From CAZUNO01 sp964621445 [NCBI: Candidatus Hadarchaeota archaeon] (GTDB taxonomy: Archaea > CAYQAE01 > CAYVLA01), in contig CAZUNO010000015.1 of the NCBI GenBank assembly GCA_964621445.1, forward strand, positions 9,636 to 73,635: a stretch of DNA of 64,000 bases. Direction: 5' to 3'. Shown piece after piece: positions 45,194 to 53,751 of this stretch. The translations under genes and the position numbers were made by a program. Below the pieces are notes generated by a model. It did no database searches. It saw only the letters and a program-made list of their open reading frames with translations, and was not told where the DNA came from. Position 1 is the first letter of the stretch, and each line of letters opens with the position of its first letter.

Positions 45194-45720
45194 TGAAACC
45201 CGTCCGCTTAGAAGAAGAGGATGAAGAGCAGAAAAGGGTGGTTTTTAGCATGAGGACTAAGATCTCAATCTTTGGGTTATGCTTCCTAGCAACCATGGTT
45301 TTCGTGGCCTATACGGGCACTCCTCGTGTAGCGGAGGCCCTACGCAACCTGGGACAGGGATTGCAGGAAGATGGAAACGAAACTGAGCCGCCAGACTACA
45401 CCGAAACTGCCTTCGGCGTACCAGTGGTTACTTGCCAGCATGAGATAGTGTGGGAGAAGAGGTACAGAGATTGGGAGGCTGAAGACATGATCCCGGCCGG
45501 GGATGGCTTCCTTATCCTGGGGAATATCCTCAAGGGGGTCATCAACCTCCGCGCCCTGATGATCGATGCAGATGGTGACAAAATCTGGAGTAGAACCTAC
45601 GGTGGGGCCTATGAGGTGGAGAAAGCAGGAGGCCTGGTTGGTGGGGAGAATGGAACCTACCTGCTGGCTGGAGGCACCGATTCATGGGGGGCAGGGGAGC
45701 GCGAAAGGAAAATACTATAG
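45193..45720 (+). pseudogene. Truncated beta-propeller surface protein
   Basis: From GTG 45193: a membrane segment (ISIFGLCFLATMVFVAY), a spacer, then propeller-type repeats typical of archaeal surface proteins: W-E-K-R-Y, GDGFLILG, IDADGDKIWSRTYGG and GTYLLAGGTDSWGAG. The protein stops after about one and a half blades (GERERKIL), whereas such proteins normally carry six or seven. The stop lies a few bases before an abrupt drop in GC, so the rest was probably lost when the 45.7 kb island inserted or rearranged. Confidence 0.55.
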
Positions 45721-45771
45721 TCCTTTAGTCCTTTGATTATATTAATAAGTTCTCAAAAATCCTGAGAAAAA

Positions 45772-46236
45772 ATGAGTGTTAAAAATAAGGTAAAAAGTGT
45801 ATTAATACCCTTTTTGGAAGTCCATCCGCCTGAGAAAGTATATAAAGAAGGTCTAAAATCCTTAAAGGAGAATGGAAAGCTTTACCTTCTCCATATACTT
45901 GATGATGCCTCTACAAAGAGTATCCGATATATGACTGAGCTAGGCGAAGAGAGTGAAGTTGTCAAATCATTTCAGAAGGCTCAGAGAGATTTGGGAGAAG
46001 CAGGAATTGAAGAATTTTTAGAGAAGAAAAGAGCGGAAGGCGAGAAAGGGGTTTCCATAGAAACTAAATTTGTAAAGGGAGATCCCGCTGAGGAAGTTTT
46101 AAAGGCTATTGAAGAGTATTCTATCGACCTTGTTGTTTTAGAACAGTTAAGGCAAAAAAAGGATCGAATACTGTTTGGAGACGAGATGGATTTTCTTAGA
46201 GAGAAAGCTCCTTGCCAAGTTGTAACTGTACGATAG
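45772..46236 (+). CDS. Universal stress protein (UspA family)
   Basis: A 154-residue UspA-fold protein: VKSVLIPFLEVHPPEKVYKEG at the start, LYLLHILDD, KGDPAEEVLKAIEEYSIDLVVLEQ and the C-terminal FLREKAPCQVVTVR. The usual ATP-loop G-x2-G-x9-GS is not obvious, so it may belong to the non-ATP group. Unlike its left neighbour it is AT-rich. ATG 45772; the transporter gene starts 17 bases after its stop, so the pair is an operon in which the stress protein may regulate transport. Confidence 0.9.
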   Translation: MSVKNKVKSVLIPFLEVHPPEKVYKEGLKSLKENGKLYLLHILDDASTKSIRYMTELGEESEVVKSFQKAQRDLGEAGIEEFLEKKRAEGEKGVSIETKFVKGDPAEEVLKAIEEYSIDLVVLEQLRQKKDRILFGDEMDFLREKAPCQVVTVR

Positions 46237-46252
46237 ATTTTCGGCGATAATT

Positions 46253-47704
46253 ATGGGTGGAGGTAAGGGGGTTAAGGAGAGGTCTGAGATAAGCGAAGAA
46301 GTACCTCCTCTTGAAAAACCTCAAAACATTCGGGCAATCGTTTACCTTTTAATTGCTTTTGGAGCTTTGGCTCTTATTTCTATAATGCCTACCCCCATGA
46401 ATCCTTTTGCTCAGAGAGCTTTAGGTATTTTAGTGTTTGTCACGATTTTATGGATCACTGAAGCTTTTCCTCTCGGGATGACTGCGCTTTTTGGTGTCAC
46501 GTTGTTACCCCTGTTAGGAATACTTCCTCTTTCAAACACTTTTTTGGGTTTCAAGAATCCCGCATTGTTCTTTCTAATAGGTGCTTTTTCTTTTGGAATA
46601 GCTATGCAGAAAACAAACCTTTCCAAGAGGTTTTCTCTTAAGGTTTTGGATAGATTTGGGAATAGTGCGTCATACATAATTTTTGGCATATGCTTGATAG
46701 GATGTGTTATGTCTTGGGCTATGCCCTCCCATGCTGTTGCGGCGTTACTTCTGCCGGTATTGGTTAGCATAATCAAAGCGGGAGAGATAAAGCATGATAG
46801 TAATTTTGTAGTGGCCGTATTTTTGGCGCTGACTTATTCTACTTCGGTTGGAAGTATTGGATCATTGCTGGGTGGAGCTAGGAATATCTTAGCTATTGGT
46901 ATTCTTGAGACTTTAACCGGTGCTTCGCCAGGTTTTTTGGATTGGATGGTTGCCGGTGTCCCTATAGCTTTAGTTTTAACGGTTTTGACTTTCTTCACTT
47001 TGAAGCTAATTTACCCTTGGGAGGAAATAGACACCCAAAGAATTAGGAATAAACTACAAGATGAAGTAAGAGAAATGGGTTCGATGAGTAGAGGTGAAAA
47101 AAAAGCCGTCACCATATTTTTTATTACTCTTATACTCTGGATTAGCGTTGGTAGGAATTTTGGACTCTCGATAATTGCTATAGGTGGCTTTTTTGCCCTT
47201 GTGGTCTCACGGGCGATAACTTGGCGTGATATAAAACGGAACATGCCTTGGGGATTGATTTTCCTTTATGGTGGGGCCTTGACATTGAGCTATGCATTGA
47301 CTGAGACTAATGCTGTAGTATATATTTCTAAGAGTTTAGTAGATTTTGTAGGGCAAAATCCTCTTGTTGTCATGATAACTTTTCTAATTTTGGTTATTGT
47401 TATCTCTAATATGATGAGTAATGCGGCTGCCGTTGCTGTCGTTCTACCAATTGCCATTATTACAGTAACTGGATTGAGCGTGGCTGAGCATTATCCTGGA
47501 GAACTCGTCGCTTATCTCATTGCGATGGGATCAGCAATGGTATTTATGTTACCGGTTGGCACACCTAGTGCAGCAATAGTTTATTCCTCGGGTTATGTAG
47601 AAGTCAAAGATCTAGTGAAAGCTGGCGGTGTCCTGACAGTTTTATCAATTTTAGTATTTCTCACGATTGGTTTAGGCTGGTGGAAGCTTATTGGAATTTG
47701 GTAA
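46253..47704 (+). CDS. SLC13/DASS-type anion symporter
   Basis: A 483-residue transporter with about eleven to twelve membrane helices. Family signs: FVTILWITEAFPLGMTALFG, FLIGAFSFGIAMQKTNLSKR, AMPSHAVAALLLPVL, TYSTSVGSIGSLLGGARN (first SNT-like substrate loop) and NMMSNAAAVAVVLPIAI with SAMVFMLPVGTPSAAIVYSSGYV (second). It imports dicarboxylates, sulfate or similar anions with Na+. ATG 46253. AT-rich, like the UspA gene before it, pointing to acquisition as a two-gene unit. Confidence 0.92.
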   Translation: MGGGKGVKERSEISEEVPPLEKPQNIRAIVYLLIAFGALALISIMPTPMNPFAQRALGILVFVTILWITEAFPLGMTALFGVTLLPLLGILPLSNTFLGFKNPALFFLIGAFSFGIAMQKTNLSKRFSLKVLDRFGNSASYIIFGICLIGCVMSWAMPSHAVAALLLPVLVSIIKAGEIKHDSNFVVAVFLALTYSTSVGSIGSLLGGARNILAIGILETLTGASPGFLDWMVAGVPIALVLTVLTFFTLKLIYPWEEIDTQRIRNKLQDEVREMGSMSRGEKKAVTIFFITLILWISVGRNFGLSIIAIGGFFALVVSRAITWRDIKRNMPWGLIFLYGGALTLSYALTETNAVVYISKSLVDFVGQNPLVVMITFLILVIVISNMMSNAAAVAVVLPIAIITVTGLSVAEHYPGELVAYLIAMGSAMVFMLPVGTPSAAIVYSSGYVEVKDLVKAGGVLTVLSILVFLTIGLGWWKLIGIW

Positions 47705-48257
47705 ATTTATTCCAAGCAAGGCTTCGTTGGATCGGTGTTTGTATAAGACCTCTAACCATTACCGAGAAGAGACCGATGAGCGCTATCAACCAGGTGAACA
47801 GATTCCTATAGTTATGTTCCATCCTTGGTTTCGCTGCAAATCTGTGATAACGTTGTGTTGGTGTCTATAGTGGTCCCTTTTCTTTTGGCTATGATGAGTT
47901 CTCTTGTTTTCTCAGGTGGCTCTCAGGTCGGTTGAGCCAACCATGCTATCGATCTTCTCTACAGTTTTCTGGTCTACTGAGACTCCGAATTTGATTTTAC
48001 GGCCTGTCATGTCTGTGCACCGGGTGCACGGCCTTGATATCTCTTTTTCTCTACCTGCTGGATCATGGTCTGTCTGTTCGTTCACACTTTTGCTCATTTA
48101 GAAGCGTGTTAAGGTAGCTGGACCCTGTGAATGGGTGATGGAGATGAGATAGGTCTTCTTTTGTCGGGTGGGCTCGAATCCTTTCAGCTTGCCCAGATCG
48201 CAGAATAGCTAGGCCCCAAATTGTATACTTTCCTATACTAAAAGAAAGGGCAGAATT
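47705..48257. other. Decayed region after the transporter
   Basis: No intact gene. It contains a short RHH-like frame (47912-48097, minus) and a 44-codon membrane-like frame on the minus strand (47688-47822, start ATG 47822) that I do not count as a gene. Composition is mixed, as expected for mobile-element wreckage. Confidence 0.45.
47912..48097 (-). pseudogene. Truncated ribbon-helix-helix-like protein
   Basis: A 61-residue frame with a hydrophilic start, a Cys pair (CTRCTD) and KIKFGVSVDQKTVEKIDSMVGS, which has the strand-helix pattern of an RHH N-terminus. It stops (TGA) where the second helix should begin. Likely a relic; homologues would show whether the rest was lost. Confidence 0.35.
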
Positions 48258-48500
48258 GTGGACTACCAAGTGGTTAATGATCTTAGCGAATTGAAAGCTG
48301 AACCGGGTTTCAGTATTGATATTGGATTAATAACTCTCCTGCAGTCCAAACTGTCGTTGCTAACTCTTCTTAGAGGAACTGACCAGATTGAAGACATGGA
48401 CTACCATTTGTTAATTTGGTATAATGAGAGCTTCAGCGGTTACAGTAACCTTACAATCCTTAAGGTTAATCTAGAAAGGAGAAACGACTGCGCCATCTGT
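48258..48500 (+). pseudogene. Possible C-terminal relic of a ThiF/E1-like protein
   Basis: From GTG 48258 the frame reads SIDIGLITLLQSKLSLLTLLRG, then YHLLIWYNES and KVNLERRNDCAICN. This is the order seen at the end of some ThiF/MoeB/E1-like domains, where the last Cys pair binds zinc. The N-terminal ATP-binding part is absent, and the frame after about 48510 no longer looks coding. Weak evidence; a stand-alone protein cannot be excluded. Confidence 0.3.
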
Positions 48501-48743
48501 AACCCGGCGCATTGGTCAGAGTCACTTCAAAAATTGTTGACCGAGGCAGCCTTCTGTATGATCAGTTTGATCCATGAAGCAGGCCATCTGTATCTGCTAT
48601 CTAGGATCTCCTCGCTGGCGCAGTTAGAGACTCAGAGAGATCGCTGTGCAGGTAGTTCGTGCCTGTCATCGGTCCTCACGGTATATCGAATGTTATCTCC
48701 ACAGCGATTCCGCTGCCAGAGAACCCAAACGAAGATACCGTGA

Positions 48744-49003
48744 CGCGGAATGGGGGAACTCCATAGGGGAGGAGCGATATGATCCTTTGGGAGCACTCGG
48801 CGTTGAGTACAGATCCAGTTCTCAACTATTACTCCGCCAGTACTCAGCGAGTGCCCACACTTCTCAGATCTACTGTGAATCCTAATACGAAGGCTTATCC
48901 CCCAAGCCCAAGCGAATCATAGCGTATAGATACTGCTCTCCCCCCTCCTTTCGGTTGATGGTATTTTCGGCGGATGACCCTACACCGTACTAGTTAACCC
49001 AGT
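48744..49003. other. Non-coding degenerate stretch
   Basis: I see no gene, tRNA or clear repeat here. Composition is mixed as in the rest of the mobile-element wreckage. Confidence 0.4.
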
Positions 49004-49030
49004 TTGGTGTAATCCACATTACACAAAACC
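49004..49030 (+). repeat. Element-end-like repeat, copy 1
   Basis: TTGGTGTAATCCACATTACA followed by CAAAACC. It contains GTGTAAT-CCAC-ATTACAC, a perfect seven-base-arm palindrome. The reverse complement of the copy at 49653-49680 matches it over about 24 positions, so the two are inverted relative to each other, as ends of insertion elements are. Confidence 0.5.
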
Positions 49031-49652
49031 AGCTCACGGGCCTATCCGCTGCCGCATCGCTCTGCTGCTGTATCTGTCGGGGATCCGGGCAAAGGGTATC
49101 GGACCTCCCCCTGGGACCCATCGCCGCCCCCTGGCTTCCGAGGATCACCCCGCGGCGTATCGCCGAACTGCCCCCTATGCGTACGTGTCTGGCGTCGGTT
49201 TCTCTCGCTGGTTTTCCCGCTGGCCGGTCGGTGGCTTTCTCGGTCGACGCATCGGTGACAACTGGATGAGCTCTGATCGACACTTAATGCTTATTGGGGC
49301 GGGAGAACAGCACCTTGGAGTACTTCAGATAGGGGAGAAGAGGGAGGAGCTGTTTCAGGAACCAAGTTTCGCGCACAGATAGGTCACGAAAACGAGGCAG
49401 GCGATATCGAAGGGCGGAAAGCCGAAAACATTTGCTACTCCGAGGTCTCCCAGCGTATACATACCCTTCTTCCCTCACCACCCCCACAGTCGAGCCTGAG
49501 CGAACTCGATAGACACGAGAACCCTACACGGCAGAATGGTGATAGCAGAAGAGGGCCGATGATAGCGATCTCCGGTAGCAATTCATCCAGTTCTCGAGTC
49601 TGGTCTAGAAGCCTTGCTGGGTCTGCTTGGCGTGGCCGCCCCGAACGGTGTT

Positions 49653-49680
49653 GGTCTTTGTGTAATGGCGATTACACCAA
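49653..49680 (-). repeat. Element-end-like repeat, copy 2 (inverted)
   Basis: On the plus strand it reads GGTCTTTGTGTAATGGCGAT followed by TACACCAA; its reverse complement matches copy 1. It lies about 320 bases upstream of the transposase relic, so it could be that element's left end. I did not find a matching right end near 50.6 kb. Confidence 0.45.
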
Positions 49681-50002
49681 GTCTGTTCAGAATCTAGGTA
49701 GGAGGTCATTCTATGGGAACAGTCCCAAATTCGTTGTCCCTTCAAGGCATCTCTCCTGTCTATGCTAGTCAGCCTTATACGGGTCAATATGAGGATACTC
49801 GCAGCCGTAGAGCGAGGAGATGTTCTAGCGTCAATAGAGGGAAGATAGGATTCGAGGATTGTTCGACTAGGGGGTCCAGAGTTGCTAGATCGATGGCGAG
49901 ATGGAGGGTCGCCCCGATATAGCTACCGCCCTAGATATGGCTTGTCTAGCCTTCGTTTGGTAGCTTGATTCTCACAATACCTGAGACGGAGAATTCGTTG
50001 GA

Positions 50003-50540
50003 ATGGCCATTACGGACACTGAGAGTGACGGTCTCCTTGAAGTCGCTCTCGACTTTGAAATATGCCGAGGAGCGCGCTGCAACATCGTCCTGGATGAGAA
50101 AACCCGTTTCCTGATAGCGAATGAGATAACCGAGCAGCGTAGCACGCTGGAAACCCGGATGGTTATGCAGAAAGCCAAAAAGCAGACCAAGAACGCTAAA
50201 CCGTGGGTTATGATTAGCGACGGTATGAGTGCCTATCCGTCCGCTATACGACAGGAATTTGGCGATGACACCCCAACACATCGGCAACGTGGGCATCCGA
50301 GACCGGATAAACAACAACGTGCTGGAACGCTATCATGGCACGTATAGGGAGCGAGATAAGGTTATGTGTGGTATGGAAAACAATATTCCGGCCAGGGAGA
50401 TGAACGAAAACATCAGGACATACTACAACTTCGTCCGAGGGCATACGGCTCTGAACGGACGGACATCCGCCGAGGAAGCCGGGATAAACCTGTCTCTGGG
50501 ACGCAACCGATGGATGAGCCTGCTCCATCAGGCTCTCTAA
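50003..50540 (+). pseudogene. DDE transposase relic (IS6-like), frameshifted
   Basis: Two frames together give the C-terminal half of a DDE transposase. The first (50003-about 50265) has NIVLDEKTRFLIANEITE and WVMISDGMSAYPSAI (second catalytic Asp); the second (about 50265-50540) has NNNVLERYHGTYRERDKVM (catalytic Glu), YYNFVRGHTALNGRTSAEEAGI. The frames change near 50270. The N-terminal part with the first Asp and the helix-turn-helix is missing. Inactive remnant of an insertion sequence. Confidence 0.7.
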
Positions 50541-50621
50541 TCCTTTTTCTTTACAGGAAAAGAATAGGAAGAAACGAAAGCTTTATTAATTGGCCGCCTT
50601 ATTACAATCAAGAGAGAAAAA

Positions 50622-50683
50622 CAGACGGCAGGAGCAAAGCTCTGTCCTGTAAAGGGCAGCAGGATTTCCCTGTCTGCCGTCTG
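50622..50683. repeat. Multi-stem structured element (62 nt)
   Basis: Ten-base arms CAGACGGCAG and CTGCCGTCTG pair perfectly. Inside are a GAGC-AAA-GCTC hairpin (50632-50642) and a TCCTG/CAGGA stem (50645-50664), giving a three-way junction. It lies between the transposase relic and the NYN gene. It may be a transposon end structure, a terminator of the convergent genes or a small RNA. Confidence 0.45.
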
Positions 50684-50696
50684 GAACTCAGGCTTT

Positions 50697-51200
50697 TTAT
50701 CTTTTTAATTTCTCTATTTCGCCGTCAAGTGAAATATATTTGTCTGCATTCAGTTGTAATGTCTTTGCTGTAGAATGGTCAAAACCAGCCACTTCAACTT
50801 GTTTCCCCATTTCTTTCACTGCTTGAATGGCTGGTAGGAAATCTTTATCCCCTGTGGCAACTACAGCAACATCATACATTTTTTTATGGCCACAAAGTAG
50901 TAGTTTAGTGGCCAAAGCAATATCAACACCTTTTTCGTAAAATTTACCTTCTTCTTTTTGTAGTTCGGTTTCAACTACTTCATAACCTATATACCTTAAT
51001 TTGTTGTAAAAATTTGTTTGCTTTTGTACCGGGGGCTCTTTCACACTGACAAAAATATATGGCCTGATAAGCTTACGTTCAGATGTTAAAATTTCTTTTA
51101 GCTTTTCGTAGTCAATTTTTATTCCTATATCATTGGCTGAATGAAATAAGTTTGAGCCATCAATAAAAATCATTATCTTGTCTTGGGTATCTAACGCCAT
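50697..51200 (-). CDS. NYN-domain (LabA/DUF88-like) ribonuclease
   Basis: A 167-residue PIN-related NYN domain. Conserved acidic residues are in IMIFIDGSNLFHSA (Asp), GVDIALATKLLLC (Asp) and VAVVATGDKDFLPAIQAV (two Asp). KQVEVAGFDHSTAKTL is the usual C-terminal strand-helix. Such proteins are predicted metal-dependent RNases, some in defence or toxin-like roles. ATG 51200 is placed by a TATA element about 30 bases upstream. Strongly AT-rich relative to flanks, so probably imported. Confidence 0.85.
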   Translation of the reverse strand: MALDTQDKIMIFIDGSNLFHSANDIGIKIDYEKLKEILTSERKLIRPYIFVSVKEPPVQKQTNFYNKLRYIGYEVVETELQKEEGKFYEKGVDIALATKLLLCGHKKMYDVAVVATGDKDFLPAIQAVKEMGKQVEVAGFDHSTAKTLQLNADKYISLDGEIEKLKR

Positions 51201-51221
51201 ACAACCATATCTAACTAATGT

Positions 51222-51233
51222 ATATGTATAATA
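51222..51233 (-). promoter_or_regulatory. TATA element of the NYN gene
   Basis: Minus-strand TTATTATACATA is centred about 27 bases upstream of ATG 51200 and suggests a leaderless message. Confidence 0.4.
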
Positions 51234-51240
51234 AGTTTTA

Positions 51241-52407
51241 CCACGTCACTATTCACGACCCGCATTAGACAGCCACTTGTCACGCCCCGAATTTATAGAC
51301 AGAACCGAAGCTATTAGTCAGCCAAGCCACCAAGGCCGAAGCAAATGAGGTGACGTCATTCTTCTACATAAGGCGACAATGCTTGCACCTCGTCCGCTGA
51401 CAAATCACGTTGTTGGATATGCCTGAATAGAAGGTTTAGCTTGGGACCAATCTGGCCAAAGGTGTCGATATCACTGTGGTTGCTTGGATCTAGCGGTTGC
51501 CTCCCCCCTGCTTGGCGGGGGCACCGGAGCTTCACATCTCGGAATCTTGGAGTACCCTGCAACTATGGGCGCGTAGGACATGTAGGGTGGGGCTACCTTC
51601 CTTCGAAGTTCATTGCACGGCTTTTGAATGGGTCGGGGGGCAAAACCTCTTTTCTCCGCCGCCCTTAAACGATCTTGATTACTAACTCAGTCAGCCGTTC
51701 GATTAGAGATCCATAGTACAGTACCGGGAAGACCATCACAGCCAAGAGAGATATCAACAGGGATAGGCTTCTCTGACAAGTCTATCAACCCAGATAGAAT
51801 GAGCAGAGATAGAGCGTAAGCCGGAACCAAGTATATGAAGCGAGGTTCGCCGGGTTCACCGGGATAAAGGAAGATTGAGGCTCCCACTCTATCGGTGTAG
51901 CTATGTCTAGGACTTAACTCTTGTTCCAATACATTTGTCGGAGATGAAAGGTTGGCGGGTTCTATTTCGATGGTAAGACAGCGCTTCTGTAATCTGGGTG
52001 ACTTCAGTCATCGGTCATTCTGAACGAACATAAAAGAGACCACAGGTATGAGGCGTCAAGTTAATCGTATTATGTTGGCAATGAGTTTAGGCGGATAAGT
52101 CCCCCAGATTGTAGTGCAAGTTGGTTCCATGTGAATTGGAGAAGTCTATACGATGACCGACACAATCTAGGTAAAGGAACATCATTCAGTTATGATCAAT
52201 ATCAAAACCTTGACAAATATGATGATCTCCGCAGTCTACAGCTTTTCTCAGCCCGATATATAGCCGAGACCCAGCGACCCGGGGGACCCCCTATCCCAGA
52301 TATGCTTCGCAGGGCCAAGGACCTGATGCTAGGCAATTATGACTATATCACCCTGCATTTGCATTAGCTTATGCTTACTTCAAGTATAGAGAGAAGAAAC
52401 CAAAAAA
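51241..52407. other. Decayed, gene-poor region
   Basis: About 1.2 kb with only short, broken frames. A 68-codon minus frame at 51356-51562 and an 80-codon minus frame at 51687-51929 (with a hydrophobic segment) could be relics, but I cannot assign them. No tRNA or array is seen. Confidence 0.45.
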
Positions 52408-52734
52408 TTACTCTGTTTCTCTGTCTTCTGGTGCCTCCAGTTTCTGTTCGATGTGTTTTACAGTTTCCTTATCTATGAGAACCTTTACATGTTCTCCATC
52501 ATATAGGTACAGAGGTTTCTTTGTTTCAGCTGCTAACTGGACGATTTCCCTGGGTACTCTCGACACCGGAACGGACAGCATCAACAAACCTTTTTCATAG
52601 ACGCCTACTGTGATTTGATCAAGGTGCCTCACCTCAAGTCTATCTCCCAAACGGTAAGACAACTTGTTCTCTATGTGGGTCAATATTTCGCTATCACTCT
52701 CGGTCACAGAACCATCTCCATCGAAAAGTTCCAT
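52408..52734 (-). CDS. Hypothetical protein after the uS3 gene
   Basis: A 108-residue soluble, acidic protein (LTHIENKLSYRLGDRLEVRH, VYEKGLLMLSVPVSRVPREIV, YLYDGEHVKVLIDKET). No family recognised. It follows uS3 and a small membrane frame on the same strand with short spacing, so it may be in the same transcript. Coding is supported by length and clean start/stop, not by motif. Confidence 0.5.
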   Translation of the reverse strand: MELFDGDGSVTESDSEILTHIENKLSYRLGDRLEVRHLDQITVGVYEKGLLMLSVPVSRVPREIVQLAAETKKPLYLYDGEHVKVLIDKETVKHIEQKLEAPEDRETE

Positions 52735-52759
52735 CTGGCTGTCATATAGGTCTTGGGCC

Positions 52760-52858
52760 TTACCTGAACCTGTTCATGGTGGTTCCTAACGGTAGCTTCA
52801 AGACCAGTATCAGGATGGCTATCCCCACCGCTATGGCGACAACCCTCCAAACCAACAA
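52760..52858 (-). CDS. Possible 32-residue membrane peptide after uS3
   Basis: TTG 52858 lies two bases after the uS3 stop. The frame reads MLVWRVVAIAVGIAILILVL then a short basic tail ending MNRFR, one membrane helix. A purine-rich GAGGGGGAT precedes it. It is too short to be sure, but coupling to uS3 makes it worth listing. Confidence 0.35.
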   Translation of the reverse strand: MLVWRVVAIAVGIAILILVLKLPLGTTMNRFR

Positions 52859-52860
52859 TC

Positions 52861-53535
52861 CTAGCCATCCCCCTCGGGAAACTCCTCAGATTCCTCCTCT
52901 GGAGCGGCCTTCTCGGCCAAGCTGTCAAGATCCAGATCGTCCGGCATCTGTATGTCAGGGGGCATTATCTTGACCCTTATACCCATCATGCCCTGCTTGA
53001 GGTCGGCGACGGCTAGTCCTTCCAGAACCTGGTTCGAGGGGTTACCGCATTTCTTTATCGAGCCGTCCACAAACCTCGCCGTTCTTGCATAACTACCACG
53101 AATCTTACCGGAGACGGTGATTTCACAGCCCTGGGCGCCGGCGTCCATTATCCTGTTCAGGGTGCCGTAGGCGGATCTTCTGAACCGTCTCCCTGCCTTT
53201 AGCATTGCCGCCAGGCGATTCCCCATCACTTGTGGGCTGAGCTCCGGAACCGGTACCTCCTCCACCTCTATCTGGAGATTATCAAACCCGTATCTCTCCT
53301 GGAGGACCTTGGTCAAGCTCTTTATGTTCCTTCCTCTACGCCCGATCACCAGACCTGGACGCTCTGCATAAAGAACCATCCTAGTCCTCAGAGCGGTTCT
53401 CTTTATGTCCACGCCACTGAACTTGGCCCTCTGCAGCTTTCGCTCCAGAAACTCTGTAATATCTGCCTTTCTTATGCCTCGCTCAACAAATAGTCTTTCT
53501 CTAGCCAAATCACTTGTCACCGAGCCAAATCTCAA
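52861..53535 (-). CDS. rps3: 30S ribosomal protein uS3 (S3), archaeal type
   Basis: A 224-residue uS3. N-terminal ERLFVERGIRKADITEFLER, KH-domain core RPGLVIGRRGRNIKSLTKVLQ, and the C-terminal domain with RFRRSAYGTLNRIMDAGAQGCEITVSGKIRGSYARTARFVDG in separate blocks, ending in an acidic archaeal tail. GTG 53520 (MTSDLARERLFVERGI) matches usual archaeal starts better than TTG 53535. Neither uL22 nor uL29 is next to it, unlike the common ribosomal cluster, so this copy has been displaced. Confidence 0.93.
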   Translation of the reverse strand: MRFGSVTSDLARERLFVERGIRKADITEFLERKLQRAKFSGVDIKRTALRTRMVLYAERPGLVIGRRGRNIKSLTKVLQERYGFDNLQIEVEEVPVPELSPQVMGNRLAAMLKAGRRFRRSAYGTLNRIMDAGAQGCEITVSGKIRGSYARTARFVDGSIKKCGNPSNQVLEGLAVADLKQGMMGIRVKIMPPDIQMPDDLDLDSLAEKAAPEEESEEFPEGDG

Positions 53536-53694
53536 CCTTTTTGGGTGGGCTTGCGGGAGGAGACTACACCTCCTCTTGCCCTATGGTTGAACCCCTTGAC
53601 CGCAAAACATTTTCTTGAGCCAACGCCTCTGGGCCACCCCCCTTGCCCCAGACACGTTTCCCAGTACCAACAACCTGGTGCTGGTGAACCATAG

Positions 53695-53704
53695 CTATAT
53701 ATAG
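53695..53704 (+). promoter_or_regulatory. TATA box of the TBP gene
   Basis: CTATATATAG is a symmetric TATA element about 50 bases upstream of the GTG start at 53752. The symmetry would allow TBP to bind its own promoter in either direction, and the divergent uS3 gene lies on the other side. Confidence 0.5.
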
Positions 53705-53751
53705 AGCCCTGATAAATTCATTGTCGTTTACTAGGGGGTTGGCGATTGTAG

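Noticed and set aside
47688-47822. 44-codon membrane-like minus frame after SLC13
   Set aside because: Too short and overlaps the end of the transporter gene; no support beyond hydrophobicity.
48160-48190. GGGCTCGAATCC resembling a tRNA T-loop
   Set aside because: No matching acceptor, anticodon or D stem around it, and the T-loop consensus has a mismatch.
48258-48743. HEAGH motif as metalloprotease
   Set aside because: It occurs in the part of the frame that no longer looks coding, without family context.
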